Source of the DNA: an uncultured Eubacteriales bacterium
GTDB taxonomy: Bacteria > Bacillota > Clostridia > Oscillospirales > CAG-272
Reading direction: 5' to 3'
Assembly: GCA_905187695.1 (NCBI GenBank)
Contig: CAJJIY010000005.1
Location: forward strand, 1-64,000
DNA: 64,000 bases
The notes beneath the pieces are model-generated. The model saw only the letters and a list, made by a program, of their open reading frames with translations, ran no database searches and was not told the DNA's origin. The position numbers and the translations under genes were made by a program. How positions within the stretch are numbered: the stretch's first letter is position 1; the number at the start of each line of letters is the position of its first letter. Shown here piece after piece: positions 1-7,021 of this stretch.

Positions 1-25
1 GTGGCCGCGGGCTGTTTTTTCTGTT

Positions 26-1351
26 TTAGTGATAAGCCGGGAGCCAGCCTTCATGCGCCGCGATGAGGTCATCGCAAAGCGAAATGATTTCATCCGGCGA
101 AAGCTCCGAGCTGGTGTGCGGATCCAGAAGCGCCGCCTGATAGATGGCTTCTTTTTTCTTGGTGACGGCCGCCTCGATGGTCAGGAGCTGAACATTGATG
201 TTGGTGCGGTTCATGGCAGCACAGATCTCAGGCAGATCTCCCACGACCGTCGGCTGAATTCCGCGCCGGTCCACCAGACACGGCACTTCCACGCAGGCGT
301 TGTGCGGCAGGTTGGTGATGAGTCCGCGGTTGAGCACATTTCCGCCGATCTCGTAAGGAGTGTTGGTCACAATGGATTCCATAATATAAGAAGCGTATTC
401 GCGGGTGCGGGTGTGCGTGACTTCTCCGTGCAAATATTTTTCGCGGTCGGCTTCCCATGCGTTGATCTGATGGACGCAACGCCGCGGATATTCGTCCAGC
501 GGAATATGATATTTCTCAATCATTTCAGGATATTTGGATTTGATAAAGAGATTATTGTATTCGGCGTTATGTTCGCTGGATTCGGTGCAGTAATAGCCGA
601 AACGGTGCACATACCAAAGCCGTACCAGGTCGTTTTTGGCCGCCTCGGTCGGATTCTTCAGTACCTCGGCCGCCCGGCGGCGGATCTCGGGATAAAGGTC
701 GCGCCCGTTTTTGTCACGGAGCTCCAACAAAAAGGCCATGTGGTTGATGCCGGCAATCCGTTCGTAAAAAGGCCCTTCGGCCTTTATTTCCAGATGTTTC
801 AGGAGCGAACTCGTGCAGACCTGCACGCTGTGGCAAAGCCCCACGGTCTTAATGCCGGTATAGCGCTGCATAAAGCCGGAGAGCATGGCCATCGGATTGG
901 TGTAGTTAAGGAACCACGCATCCGGGCAGACTTCTTCCATGTCGCGGGCAAAGTCCTCCAGCACCGGGATGGTACGCAGTGCCCGGAAAATGCCGCCGAT
1001 GCCCAGTGTGTCGGCGATCGTCTGCCGCAGGCCGTATTTTTTCGGCACTTCAAAATCGGTCACGGTGCAGGGTTCGTAACCGCCTACCTGAATGGCGTTG
1101 ACCACGAAATCCGCGCCACGGAGCGCTTCTTTGCGGTTTTCCACGCCCAGATGTGCCGTTACCCGCGCGCGGCCACCGTTGATGTTGCGGTTGAGCGCGT
1201 CCACCATCGTTTTGGATTCCTCCAACCGCTTGGCGTCAATGTCATAAAGCGACAGTTCAAAATCCGAGAGGGCGGGGGCGAGCATCGAGTCACCCAGCAC
1301 ATTTTTGGCAAAAACCGTACTGCCTGCGCCCATAAATGTAATCTTTCCCAT
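26..1351 (-). CDS. Family 4 glycoside hydrolase (alpha-galactosidase/alpha-glucosidase type)
   Basis: A 441-residue cytosolic glycosidase of family GH4, which uses NAD+ and a divalent metal to hydrolyse glycosides by a redox-elimination mechanism. The N-terminus holds a Rossmann nucleotide-binding turn (GAGSTVFAKN, residues 8-17). The family Cys-His metal ligands appear in GLCHSVQ (C173, H174), and GINHMAF supplies a further conserved His. Length is normal for the family (430-480). The ATG at 1351 follows AAGGAGG at a good distance. The sequence resembles MelA-type alpha-galactosidases, but the family also contains 6-phospho-glucosidases and galacturonidases, so the substrate is not fixed. 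It is divergent from an AraC-type regulator at 1504, which probably controls it. Family assignment is firm; specificity is inferred. Confidence 0.9.
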   Translation of the reverse strand: MGKITFMGAGSTVFAKNVLGDSMLAPALSDFELSLYDIDAKRLEESKTMVDALNRNINGGRARVTAHLGVENRKEALRGADFVVNAIQVGGYEPCTVTDFEVPKKYGLRQTIADTLGIGGIFRALRTIPVLEDFARDMEEVCPDAWFLNYTNPMAMLSGFMQRYTGIKTVGLCHSVQVCTSSLLKHLEIKAEGPFYERIAGINHMAFLLELRDKNGRDLYPEIRRRAAEVLKNPTEAAKNDLVRLWYVHRFGYYCTESSEHNAEYNNLFIKSKYPEMIEKYHIPLDEYPRRCVHQINAWEADREKYLHGEVTHTRTREYASYIMESIVTNTPYEIGGNVLNRGLITNLPHNACVEVPCLVDRRGIQPTVVGDLPEICAAMNRTNINVQLLTIEAAVTKKKEAIYQAALLDPHTSSELSPDEIISLCDDLIAAHEGWLPAYH

Positions 1352-1365
1352 AAAAAATCCTCCTT

Positions 1366-1382
1366 ACCGGTTGCCAACCGGT
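1366..1382. promoter_or_regulatory. 17-bp palindromic operator candidate between GH4 and AraC genes
   Basis: The sequence ACCGGTTGCCAACCGGT is an 8-bp perfect inverted repeat around one central base. It lies just inside the transcript from the minus-strand promoter (-10 at 1401-1406) and overlaps the -35 of the plus-strand promoter. This is where a regulator controlling both divergent genes would bind. The binding protein is not known; the AraC protein next to it is the obvious candidate, although such symmetry is also typical of LacI-type sites. Confidence 0.55.
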
Positions 1383-1399
1383 GATTTTTCTGTTATAAT
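1371..1399 (+). promoter_or_regulatory. Sigma-A promoter for the AraC regulator
   Basis: TTGCCA (1371-1376), 17 bp, TATAAT (1394-1399). The -35 is embedded in the palindrome at 1366-1382, so occupancy of that site should affect this promoter. Confidence 0.55.
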
Positions 1400-1400
1400 T

Positions 1401-1429
1401 ATTATAATCTCAAAAAAGAGCGCCGTCAA
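1401..1429 (-). promoter_or_regulatory. Sigma-A promoter for the GH4 gene
   Basis: Read on the minus strand: TTGACG (1429-1424), 17 bp, TATAAT (1406-1401). The palindrome at 1366-1382 falls about 12-28 bases after the expected start of transcription. Confidence 0.65.
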
Positions 1430-1503
1430 TCAGAATATGGCGCTTTTTGATAACAATATTGCGTATCAGGCGGGCAAAGGTCAGGCCCGGAGGAGGAAAG
1501 AGC

Positions 1504-2406
1504 GTGCAACTGAATCTGGACAGTACCGGCCGGGAGCGGGGCCATTGCGAAAATTTTGCTTTTCCGGTCAGCGGGGGCGGCGCGATCGACATATGCAACT
1601 ACGAGGGCGCGCGGTTTGAAAGTCATTTTCACGAGGCGGCCGAGCTGACGCTGGTGCTTTCGGGGCAGATGCTTTACCGTGCCAACGAGGAGACCCGCCG
1701 GATCGTCGCGGGAGACGCCGTGTTTGTCAATTCCAATGTGATACACGCCGGGTTCCGGGACGGAGACAGTCACTGTATTTATCGCACTTTTGATTTCCGC
1801 CCCCGGTTGCTTGCCGGGTTCGAGGGCAGTCTGGTGGGCAGTCGCTATGTCCGGCCGCTTTCGGAGGACGGACTGCTTCCCTATGCTTTTTTCCCGGCGG
1901 AGAAGGAAGAATGTGCCCCCGCGCGTTCGGCGATCGGGGCGGTCTTCGCGCTTTGCGAAGAAAAGCGCGCCGGCAGAGAATTGCTCATGACCGCGGCGCT
2001 TTACCGTCTTTGGTTTTTCCTTTATCAGGCGTCGCTTGAAAAGGGGCCGGTTCCGCCCGATCGCGGCGTGGCCACGGTACGGGCCGCCATTGCCTTTATG
2101 GAAACGCACTATTCCGAAAAACTGACCCTGCGCGACCTTTCCGAGGCTTCCGGCCTTTCGCGCAGCGAGCTTTGCCGCACCTTCCGCCGCTACACCGGCC
2201 GGACCCCTTTTGAATATCTTCTTCATCTCCGGGTGCGAAGAGCCTTGCCTTACCTTGAATCGGGCAATCTTTCGGTCACACAGATCGCGGAAGCCGTCGG
2301 TTTTGGCGGCGGCAGTTATTTTGCCGAGGTCTTCCGGCGCTTTTACGGCTGCTCTCCGCTTTCCTACCGCCAGAGACAGCTGGATTCCGGGAAGGAAAAG
2401 GCCTGA
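1504..2406 (+). CDS. AraC-family transcriptional regulator with N-terminal cupin
   Basis: A 300-residue regulator. The GTG at 1504 is chosen because AGGAGGAAAG (1490-1499) lies just upstream; the upstream in-frame ATG at 1447 has no such site. The first ~100 residues form a cupin-like ligand-sensing domain (HEAAELTLVLSGQM). Residues ~193-292 form the double helix-turn-helix of AraC proteins, with LTLRDLSEASGLSRSELCR as the first helix-turn-helix and SVTQIAEAVGFGGGSYFAEV as the second. It is divergent from the GH4 glycosidase and probably senses the sugar or a derivative to control that gene and itself. Family assignment is firm; the ligand is unknown. Confidence 0.88.
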   Translation: MQLNLDSTGRERGHCENFAFPVSGGGAIDICNYEGARFESHFHEAAELTLVLSGQMLYRANEETRRIVAGDAVFVNSNVIHAGFRDGDSHCIYRTFDFRPRLLAGFEGSLVGSRYVRPLSEDGLLPYAFFPAEKEECAPARSAIGAVFALCEEKRAGRELLMTAALYRLWFFLYQASLEKGPVPPDRGVATVRAAIAFMETHYSEKLTLRDLSEASGLSRSELCRTFRRYTGRTPFEYLLHLRVRRALPYLESGNLSVTQIAEAVGFGGGSYFAEVFRRFYGCSPLSYRQRQLDSGKEKA

Positions 2407-2491
2407 ACCGTTTTCAATATTTTCGGCTTATTTACAAAGTTCCCCTTGTATTTTCCCTTCAAATGCGATATGATAAAGTGAGGTGAGATGT

Positions 2492-3370
2492 GTGTTTGGC
2501 TATGTCCGGGTCCGCCGTTCGGAATTGCGCGTGCGGGAGTATGAATATTATCAGAGCATTTACTGCGGCCTTTGCCGTCGGATGGGGCAGTGCACCGGCC
2601 AGTGCTCCCGGCTTTCTCTTAGCTACGATCTGGCCTATCTGGCGTTGCTCCGCATGGCGCTGACCGGAGAAAAACCGGTCATCCGGGAGCGGCGCTGTAT
2701 CGCGCATCCCTTTCACAAGCGAAAAATGATGGAGCCCGGAGATGCGCTCACCTATGCGGCGCGTGTTTCGGCGCTTCTTACCTATGAAAAATGCCGGGAT
2801 GATGTGGCGGACAGCCGCGGCTTTCGCCGGCTTCGTGCGCGTTTCCGGGCGGCGTTTTTTCATCGCGCCTACCGGAAAGCCAAAAAAGTTTTGCCGGAAG
2901 TCGCCGGGGAGATCCGCTCGGCGCTCTTTGAATTGCGGGTGCTGGAAGGCGAAAAAAAGCCCTCGGTGGAGGAGCCCGCCGGCGTTTTTGCCCGGTTGCT
3001 GGGGAAAATCTTTGCCTATGGCCTTTCGGGGAATACGGCGGTCATAGCCGGCGCCATGGGCCGGGGAATCGGCCGCTACATTTATATAACCGACGCGCTG
3101 GATGATCTTGAAAAAGACGCCGCGCGGGGTGAGTTCAACCCCATTCTCTGTCTTTACGGCCGGATGCCGGAGAGGGAGGAGCGCGAAGAACTGAAAAATG
3201 CCGTCATCGCGGGATTGGCCGATCTCGAACCGGTCATGGATCTTTTCCCGCCCGGTTGCCCCGAACAAAAGGAGATTCTGCGAAACATTCTGTATCTCGG
3301 CATGACCGATACACTCAGGAAGATCACGGATGGCGCGGCCGTCCACAAGGAGGAAAAGCGTGAACAATAA
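2492..3370 (+). CDS. DUF5685 family protein
   Basis: A 292-residue soluble-looking protein that begins V/M-FGYVRV, as DUF5685 proteins do. That family start fits the GTG at 2492 after AGGTGAG (2481-2487). The N-terminal third carries a cysteine cluster ([16 protein letters not shown]) that may bind metal or iron-sulphur, followed by a helical body rich in Arg and Ala. The function of the family is unknown. Its last codons overlap the start of the J-domain gene at 3360, and a membrane-protein gene follows with an ATGA overlap, so the three are probably co-translated. Confidence 0.75.
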   Translation: MFGYVRVRRSELRVREYEYYQSIYCGLCRRMGQCTGQCSRLSLSYDLAYLALLRMALTGEKPVIRERRCIAHPFHKRKMMEPGDALTYAARVSALLTYEKCRDDVADSRGFRRLRARFRAAFFHRAYRKAKKVLPEVAGEIRSALFELRVLEGEKKPSVEEPAGVFARLLGKIFAYGLSGNTAVIAGAMGRGIGRYIYITDALDDLEKDAARGEFNPILCLYGRMPEREEREELKNAVIAGLADLEPVMDLFPPGCPEQKEILRNILYLGMTDTLRKITDGAAVHKEEKREQ

Positions 3371-4058
3371 TCCCTATCAGGTGCTGGGCGTGTCGCCTAA
3401 CGCCGATGACGAGGAAATCAAAAAGGCCTATCGGGAACTGGCTCGGAAATATCATCCCGACCGTTATCGGGACACGGATCTCTCGGAACTGGCGGGAGAA
3501 AAGATGAAAGAGATCAACGCCGCCTACGAGGAGATCAACCGGATGCGCGCCGAGGGCGCGGCACAGCCAAAGGGGGCTCCCGGCGGGAGCACCGGCGCAG
3601 GTCCGTCCGGGAATCCCGGCGCAGGTACTCAGGGGGGGAGTTACGCCGGCGCTTCCTATCACGCCACTTCGTATTCCGAGGCCGCGCGGGAAAAATTTGC
3701 CCTCATCCGCAGTTGCATCAATGCCGGAAACCTCACGGAAGCCGAGCGCCTTCTCTCGGAGATCGAAGAGAGCGACCGCGGCGCAGAATGGGTGTTCCTG
3801 AACGGTTGTCTTCAGCTCTACCGCGGCGCCTATGTCGATGCACAGCGTTCTTTTGAAAGCGCCTACCGCATGGAGCCGACCAACAATGAATACTGGACTT
3901 TCAAGGAAAAAATGCGGAGCAAGGCCAAAAACTTTTCGGGCGGATATGATACAAACGGAAAGGGAAACGGATGCAGCGGATGCGATTTTTGTTCTTCGCT
4001 CATCTGCGCGGACTGCTGCTGTGAGTGCATGGGCGGGGATCTGATCCCCTGTTGCTGA
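3360..4058 (+). CDS. J-domain protein with cysteine-rich C-terminus
   Basis: A 232-residue protein beginning with a J domain (residues 1-~65) that includes the HPD motif in KYHPDRYRD, the element that stimulates the Hsp70 ATPase. A Gly/Ser/Ala-rich linker (~70-105) follows, then a helical TPR-like segment (ARLIRS..., ~110-190), then a tail with about ten cysteines ([21 protein letters not shown]). It has neither the DnaJ zinc-finger arrangement nor the client-binding domains of the main chaperone, so it is a specialised co-chaperone. GTG at 3360 is chosen over the upstream in-frame ATG because AAGGAGG sits just before it. The stop overlaps the next start as ATGA. Confidence 0.8.
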   Translation: MNNNPYQVLGVSPNADDEEIKKAYRELARKYHPDRYRDTDLSELAGEKMKEINAAYEEINRMRAEGAAQPKGAPGGSTGAGPSGNPGAGTQGGSYAGASYHATSYSEAAREKFALIRSCINAGNLTEAERLLSEIEESDRGAEWVFLNGCLQLYRGAYVDAQRSFESAYRMEPTNNEYWTFKEKMRSKAKNFSGGYDTNGKGNGCSGCDFCSSLICADCCCECMGGDLIPCC

Positions 4059-4597
4059 TGAATCCGCAGGAAGGGCGCGCCCGGACCCGCCGCATGGCCA
4101 CCGCCGCCGTGCTTTCGGCGCTTGGGGTTGTGTTTTTGGGCGTGGGGGCGCTTCTGGAAGTGCTGGATCTGACCATGGCCGCAGTGGCTTCGGTCTGCGT
4201 GGTTTTTGCCGTCATTGAACTTCGTGGCGGTTATCCGCTGGCGGTTTATCTGGTCACCTCGTTTCTGTCGCTTCTGTTGTTGCCCGTCAAAACCCCGGCG
4301 CTCATTTATTTTCTGTTTGCCGGGTATTATCCGATGCTCAAGGCCTTTTTTGAAGGACATTTTAAAAAGCCGCTTTCATGGTTGTTCAAGATCCTGTCAT
4401 TCAATGCGGGGCTTGCGCTTTCGGTGTTTGTGGCGCTGCGTTTCTTCACGGTGGGGGAAAATTCGCTTTTTTCCTATCGCTATTTGCTGCTGCTCATCGG
4501 TACGCCGGTTTTCGTGCTGTACGATCTGGCTCTCACCCGTCTCATCACGGCCTATGTGTTGCGCTGGCGCGACCGGTTTCATTTCACACGAAAATAA
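4058..4597 (+). CDS. Integral membrane protein of unknown function
   Basis: A 179-residue hydrophobic protein with about five membrane segments (for example ATAAVLSALGVVFLGVGALL near the N-terminus and YLLLLIGTPVFVLYDLAL near the end). ATG 4058 overlaps the preceding TGA (ATGA), which indicates translational coupling. The size and even spread of helices resemble the substrate-binding S component of ECF transporters, but no diagnostic motif is seen, so function is left open. It is the third gene of the DUF5685/J-domain set. Confidence 0.7.
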   Translation: MNPQEGRARTRRMATAAVLSALGVVFLGVGALLEVLDLTMAAVASVCVVFAVIELRGGYPLAVYLVTSFLSLLLLPVKTPALIYFLFAGYYPMLKAFFEGHFKKPLSWLFKILSFNAGLALSVFVALRFFTVGENSLFSYRYLLLLIGTPVFVLYDLALTRLITAYVLRWRDRFHFTRK

Positions 4598-4620
4598 AAA
4601 GGGGCGAGGCGCCCCTTTTT
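4596..4620. terminator. Bidirectional intrinsic terminator
   Basis: Stem GGGGCG/CGCCCC with loop AGG, flanked by A5 on the left and T5 on the right. It can end both the plus-strand set and the convergent M50 gene. Confidence 0.8.
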
Positions 4621-5176
4621 AGTTGAGAAAAAAACGCGCAAACAGCCACGCCGAAAAAAGACAGAGCAAAAAATTTTGCCCGTATCGGAGCAGCATGCAC
4701 CCGGAGAGCGAAAAAAGAAAAAGCAGCGTGAGATAGGTGGTGCCCGCCGAGATACGGTCCACGGCGGCGGGCGGGAAAAAGAAAGAGAGCGCGGCGCAAA
4801 GCGCCCGCCCGCCGTCCGAACCGCGAAACGGAAGCAAATTGAAAAGGGCAAAGGAAAGGCTGCTGTAAAAAAAGTATTTCAAAAACGCAGATCCCAGCAA
4901 GACCGGGGCGAAAAGGAGCGGCAACAGCGAAAAAAGCGGCCCTGCAATCACCAGAAAAAATTCCTCGCGGTAAGAGGGGAGTCGGGTGGGATACAGCCGC
5001 GCGCCCAAGAGGTCAAACTCCATCCTGGAAAAGCGGATGCCAAGCCATCGCCCCATCAGCAGATGCCCGCTTTCATGAAGCGCCGCCGCGAGAAGCGCGG
5101 CGGGAAAGAGCATCCCTCCTTTTAAAAGGAGCACCGGAAAAAGCAACAGCACACCGGGTGAAAATGAAATTTTCAA
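4619..5176 (-). CDS. M50 family (site-2 type) membrane metalloprotease
   Basis: A ~185-residue intramembrane zinc protease. The catalytic HESGH motif lies in the first helices (about residues 34-38) and the second ligand motif is NLLPFRGSDGG (Asp in DGG), as in SpoIVFB-like enzymes. The rest is hydrophobic. The upstream in-frame GTG at 5185 overlaps the GGAGG site, so TTG at 5176, eight bases after GGAGG, is the better start. It lacks the CBS domain found in some SpoIVFB homologues. In a spore former a SpoIVFB-like role (pro-SigK processing) is possible, but a general M50 protease cannot be excluded. Confidence 0.8.
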   Translation of the reverse strand: MKISFSPGVLLLFPVLLLKGGMLFPAALLAAALHESGHLLMGRWLGIRFSRMEFDLLGARLYPTRLPSYREEFFLVIAGPLFSLLPLLFAPVLLGSAFLKYFFYSSLSFALFNLLPFRGSDGGRALCAALSFFFPPAAVDRISAGTTYLTLLFLFSLSGCMLLRYGQNFLLCLFSAWLFARFFLN

Positions 5177-5282
5177 TGCGTTCACCTCCGCCCTATTCTA
5201 TGCGCGGCGCGTCACGCTCACCCATGGTAAGAAAAATTTGCGCCCCGGAAAGAGCCGAAAAGAGAAAGAAAGGAAAAGGGAA

Positions 5283-6215
5283 ATGGTTCAAACAAACAAA
5301 AGACCTGTCGGGCGGTTTGCCCCCACCCCCAGCGGCCGGTTGCATCTGGGCAATCTGGCCTGCGCGTTGGTGGCCTATCTGTCGGTGGCCGCAAGGGGCG
5401 GCGCTCTCCGGCTCAGAATAGAAGATCTGGATGCCGCGCGGTGCGCGGCCATGGAAGAAAACACCCGGTGGCTTCTGGACGATCTTTCGTATTTCGGGAT
5501 CCCCTTTGAGGGAGAGGTGCTGTATCAGTCCCGGCGCACGGAGATCTATGAGCAGGCATTCAATAAGTTGAAGGAAAAAGGACTCATTTATCCCTGTTAT
5601 TGCTCCAGAGCCGAACTGCACGCCGCAACCGCGCCCAATCGGGGAGATGCCGCGCCGGTTTATGACCGCCGCTGTCTTTTGCACCCGCCCAAAGTGCTTC
5701 CTGCCCGTCCTCCGGCCTACCGGGTGCGCGTACCGGCCGGGCGGATCGGCTTTACCGACCGTGTGTTCGGTACATACAGCGAAGAGCCGGAGCGCGACTG
5801 CGGCGATTTCATCGTGCGCCGGTCGGATGGGGTTTTTGCCTATCAGCTGGCGGTGGTGGTGGACGACGCGGCTTCGGGCGTCAGCGAGGTGGTCCGGGGG
5901 TGCGATCTGCTCTCCAGCACACCGCGGCAAATCTACCTGCAAAGGGAACTGGGCCTGCCCACGCCGGAATACTGCCACATTCCGCTCCTGACCGACGCGG
6001 CGGGGCGGCGGCTCTCCAAGAGCGAGGGAGATGGTTGCATGGCGCGTGTCCGCGCGTCCTATCCCGATCCCCGGCCTGTGCTGGGTGCGTTGGCGGCGGC
6101 GCTGGGGATTTTGCCCGCGCCCGAATCGGTTTCGCTTTCCGATCTGGTCAGGGAATTTTCTCCCGATAAGATTCGCCGGGAAGAGGTCCGGCTTCCCCCC
6201 GGATTCCTTTCCTGA
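5283..6215 (+). CDS. gluQ: Glutamyl-Q tRNA(Asp) synthetase
   Basis: A 310-residue truncated paralogue of glutamyl-tRNA synthetase. It lacks the anticodon-binding C-terminal half, as expected for GluQ-RS, which in known systems activates glutamate and attaches it to the queuosine base of tRNA(Asp). The HIGH-like element is in PTPSGRLHLGNL, followed by RIEDLD; a zinc-binding set is seen as CYC...RRC, and the KMSKS element as RLSKSEGD. ATG 5283 is supported by AGGAAAAGGGA upstream; the longer reading frame from 5238 begins with a lysine-rich stretch not found in the family. It is followed closely by tRNA-Leu on the same strand. Confidence 0.88.
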   Translation: MVQTNKRPVGRFAPTPSGRLHLGNLACALVAYLSVAARGGALRLRIEDLDAARCAAMEENTRWLLDDLSYFGIPFEGEVLYQSRRTEIYEQAFNKLKEKGLIYPCYCSRAELHAATAPNRGDAAPVYDRRCLLHPPKVLPARPPAYRVRVPAGRIGFTDRVFGTYSEEPERDCGDFIVRRSDGVFAYQLAVVVDDAASGVSEVVRGCDLLSSTPRQIYLQRELGLPTPEYCHIPLLTDAAGRRLSKSEGDGCMARVRASYPDPRPVLGALAAALGILPAPESVSLSDLVREFSPDKIRREEVRLPPGFLS

Positions 6216-6264
6216 AACAGCGGCATTGCGCCGCAAAAACTTTCCGCGAATTTTTCAAAAGGGC

Positions 6265-6293
6265 TTGACAATTCCGCGCGCGTTTAGTATAAT
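6265..6293 (+). promoter_or_regulatory. Consensus sigma-A promoter for tRNA-Leu
   Basis: TTGACA (6265-6270), 17 bp, TATAAT (6288-6293). A perfect match to consensus 14 bases before the mature tRNA. Confidence 0.85.
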
Positions 6294-6307
6294 ATATCCG
6301 TTGCTAC

Positions 6308-6392
6308 GCGAGAGTGGCGGAACTGGCAGACGCGCACGTTTGAGGGGCGTGTGGATTTTTCCATACGGGTTCAAGTCCCGTTTCTCGCACCA
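6308..6392 (+). tRNA. tRNA-Leu (anticodon GAG)
   Basis: The acceptor stem GCGAGAG pairs with TTCTCGC before discriminator A and an encoded CCA (6390-6392). The anticodon stem CACGT/GCGTG holds loop TTGAGGG, giving anticodon GAG. There is a long variable arm, as in class II leucine tRNAs, and the T-arm GGTTCAAGTCC is intact. Confidence 0.93.
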
Positions 6393-6397
6393 ACAAC

Positions 6398-6426
6398 AAA
6401 AGGGCACCCGAAAGGGTGCCCTTTTA
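6398..6426 (+). terminator. Intrinsic terminator after tRNA-Leu
   Basis: AGGGCACCC and GGGTGCCCT form a nine-base-pair stem with loop GAAA, followed by TTTT. Confidence 0.85.
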
Positions 6427-6465
6427 ACATTAATATACGAGGGACTTGAAGCGGGCGGTAGTGAA

Positions 6466-6486
6466 TGACACCCCGGTGGGGTGTCA
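6466..6486. repeat. Perfect 9-bp inverted repeat
   Basis: TGACACCCC, a GGT loop, then GGGGTGTCA. No T tract follows, so it is not a standard terminator. It sits between the tRNA and the degenerate second tRNA end. Confidence 0.5.
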
Positions 6487-6529
6487 GAGCCGGCCTGACC
6501 GAGCGGTAGCGCCATTGGCGCGTACGGCC

Positions 6530-6557
6530 GCGAGAAAAAGTCCCGTTTCTCGCACCA
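6530..6557 (+). pseudogene. Degenerate tRNA-Leu remnant
   Basis: The T-arm/acceptor end AAGTCCCGTTTCTCGCACCA of the tRNA at 6308 is repeated exactly here (6538-6557), followed by the same ACAACAAAAGGGCA. The 5' acceptor GCGAGA is joined almost directly to it, so the D-arm, anticodon arm and variable arm are missing. It looks like an internal deletion of a duplicated tRNA or the scar of an element inserted at the tRNA 3' end. Confidence 0.6.
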
Positions 6558-6562
6558 ACAAC

Positions 6563-6592
6563 AAAAGGGCATCCGGAAGGGTGCCCTTTTTG
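6563..6592 (+). terminator. Second copy of the tRNA terminator
   Basis: AGGGCATCC/GGGTGCCCT hairpin with T5, nearly identical to the terminator at 6398-6426 and duplicated together with the tRNA end. Confidence 0.75.
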
Positions 6593-7021
6593 CTATCGGT
6601 GCGCGTCGGCATGCCCGCAGGGAAGAGAAGGGCTGGCGCATTTTGGAAGAAGAAATTCTGATTTCCCGTTCTGACCGTATCCGACAGCCTTCGACAGCTT
6701 TCTTCTCTTGTGCTTTTTAACATTTTGGGCGAAATTATTTGTACAAACTTCACCATTTTTTAAAATTTAAAGTTTTTTGATTGACAAATTGACAAAGGCA
6801 TGTTAGAATATATCTGTAAAAATTGTATTTTTACCTCAAAAACAGCGGTTGCACGCAAATTTTTCCGTCCTTTTTGCATAAAATGTGAACGGCGTGAAAA
6901 AGCCCGGCGCTGCCCCGCGAAAACGGCGCGTGCGCGCCGAAGAAGAAAGGAGGATTCCTTTTAATTCAATTTCAGTACCCCATTTGTTCACAAATAAATT
7001 ATATTTAAAAGGAGAGTAAAC
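6593..7021. other. Intergenic leader region of the first beta-helix gene
   Basis: No gene is supported. The region holds the promoter at 6781-6809 and a leader of about 200 bases with a GTAAAAA/TTTTTAC inverted repeat near its start, a GC-rich stretch (around 6900-6940) and a second Shine-Dalgarno-like AAAGGAGG at about 6947 with no credible reading frame after it. Confidence 0.5.
6781..6809 (+). promoter_or_regulatory. Sigma-A promoter for the first beta-helix protein
   Basis: TTGACA (6781-6786), 17 bp, TAGAAT (6804-6809), giving a leader of about 200 bases. Confidence 0.7.

Noticed and set aside
29..1384. Long plus-strand open frame opposite the GH4 gene
   Set aside because: It is an antisense shadow; the minus-strand frame has GH4 motifs and a ribosome binding site.
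6255..6641. Minus-strand frame with two copies of PFCCWCEKRD
   Set aside because: It is the translated antisense of the tRNA-Leu end and its duplicate, a well-known type of false protein.
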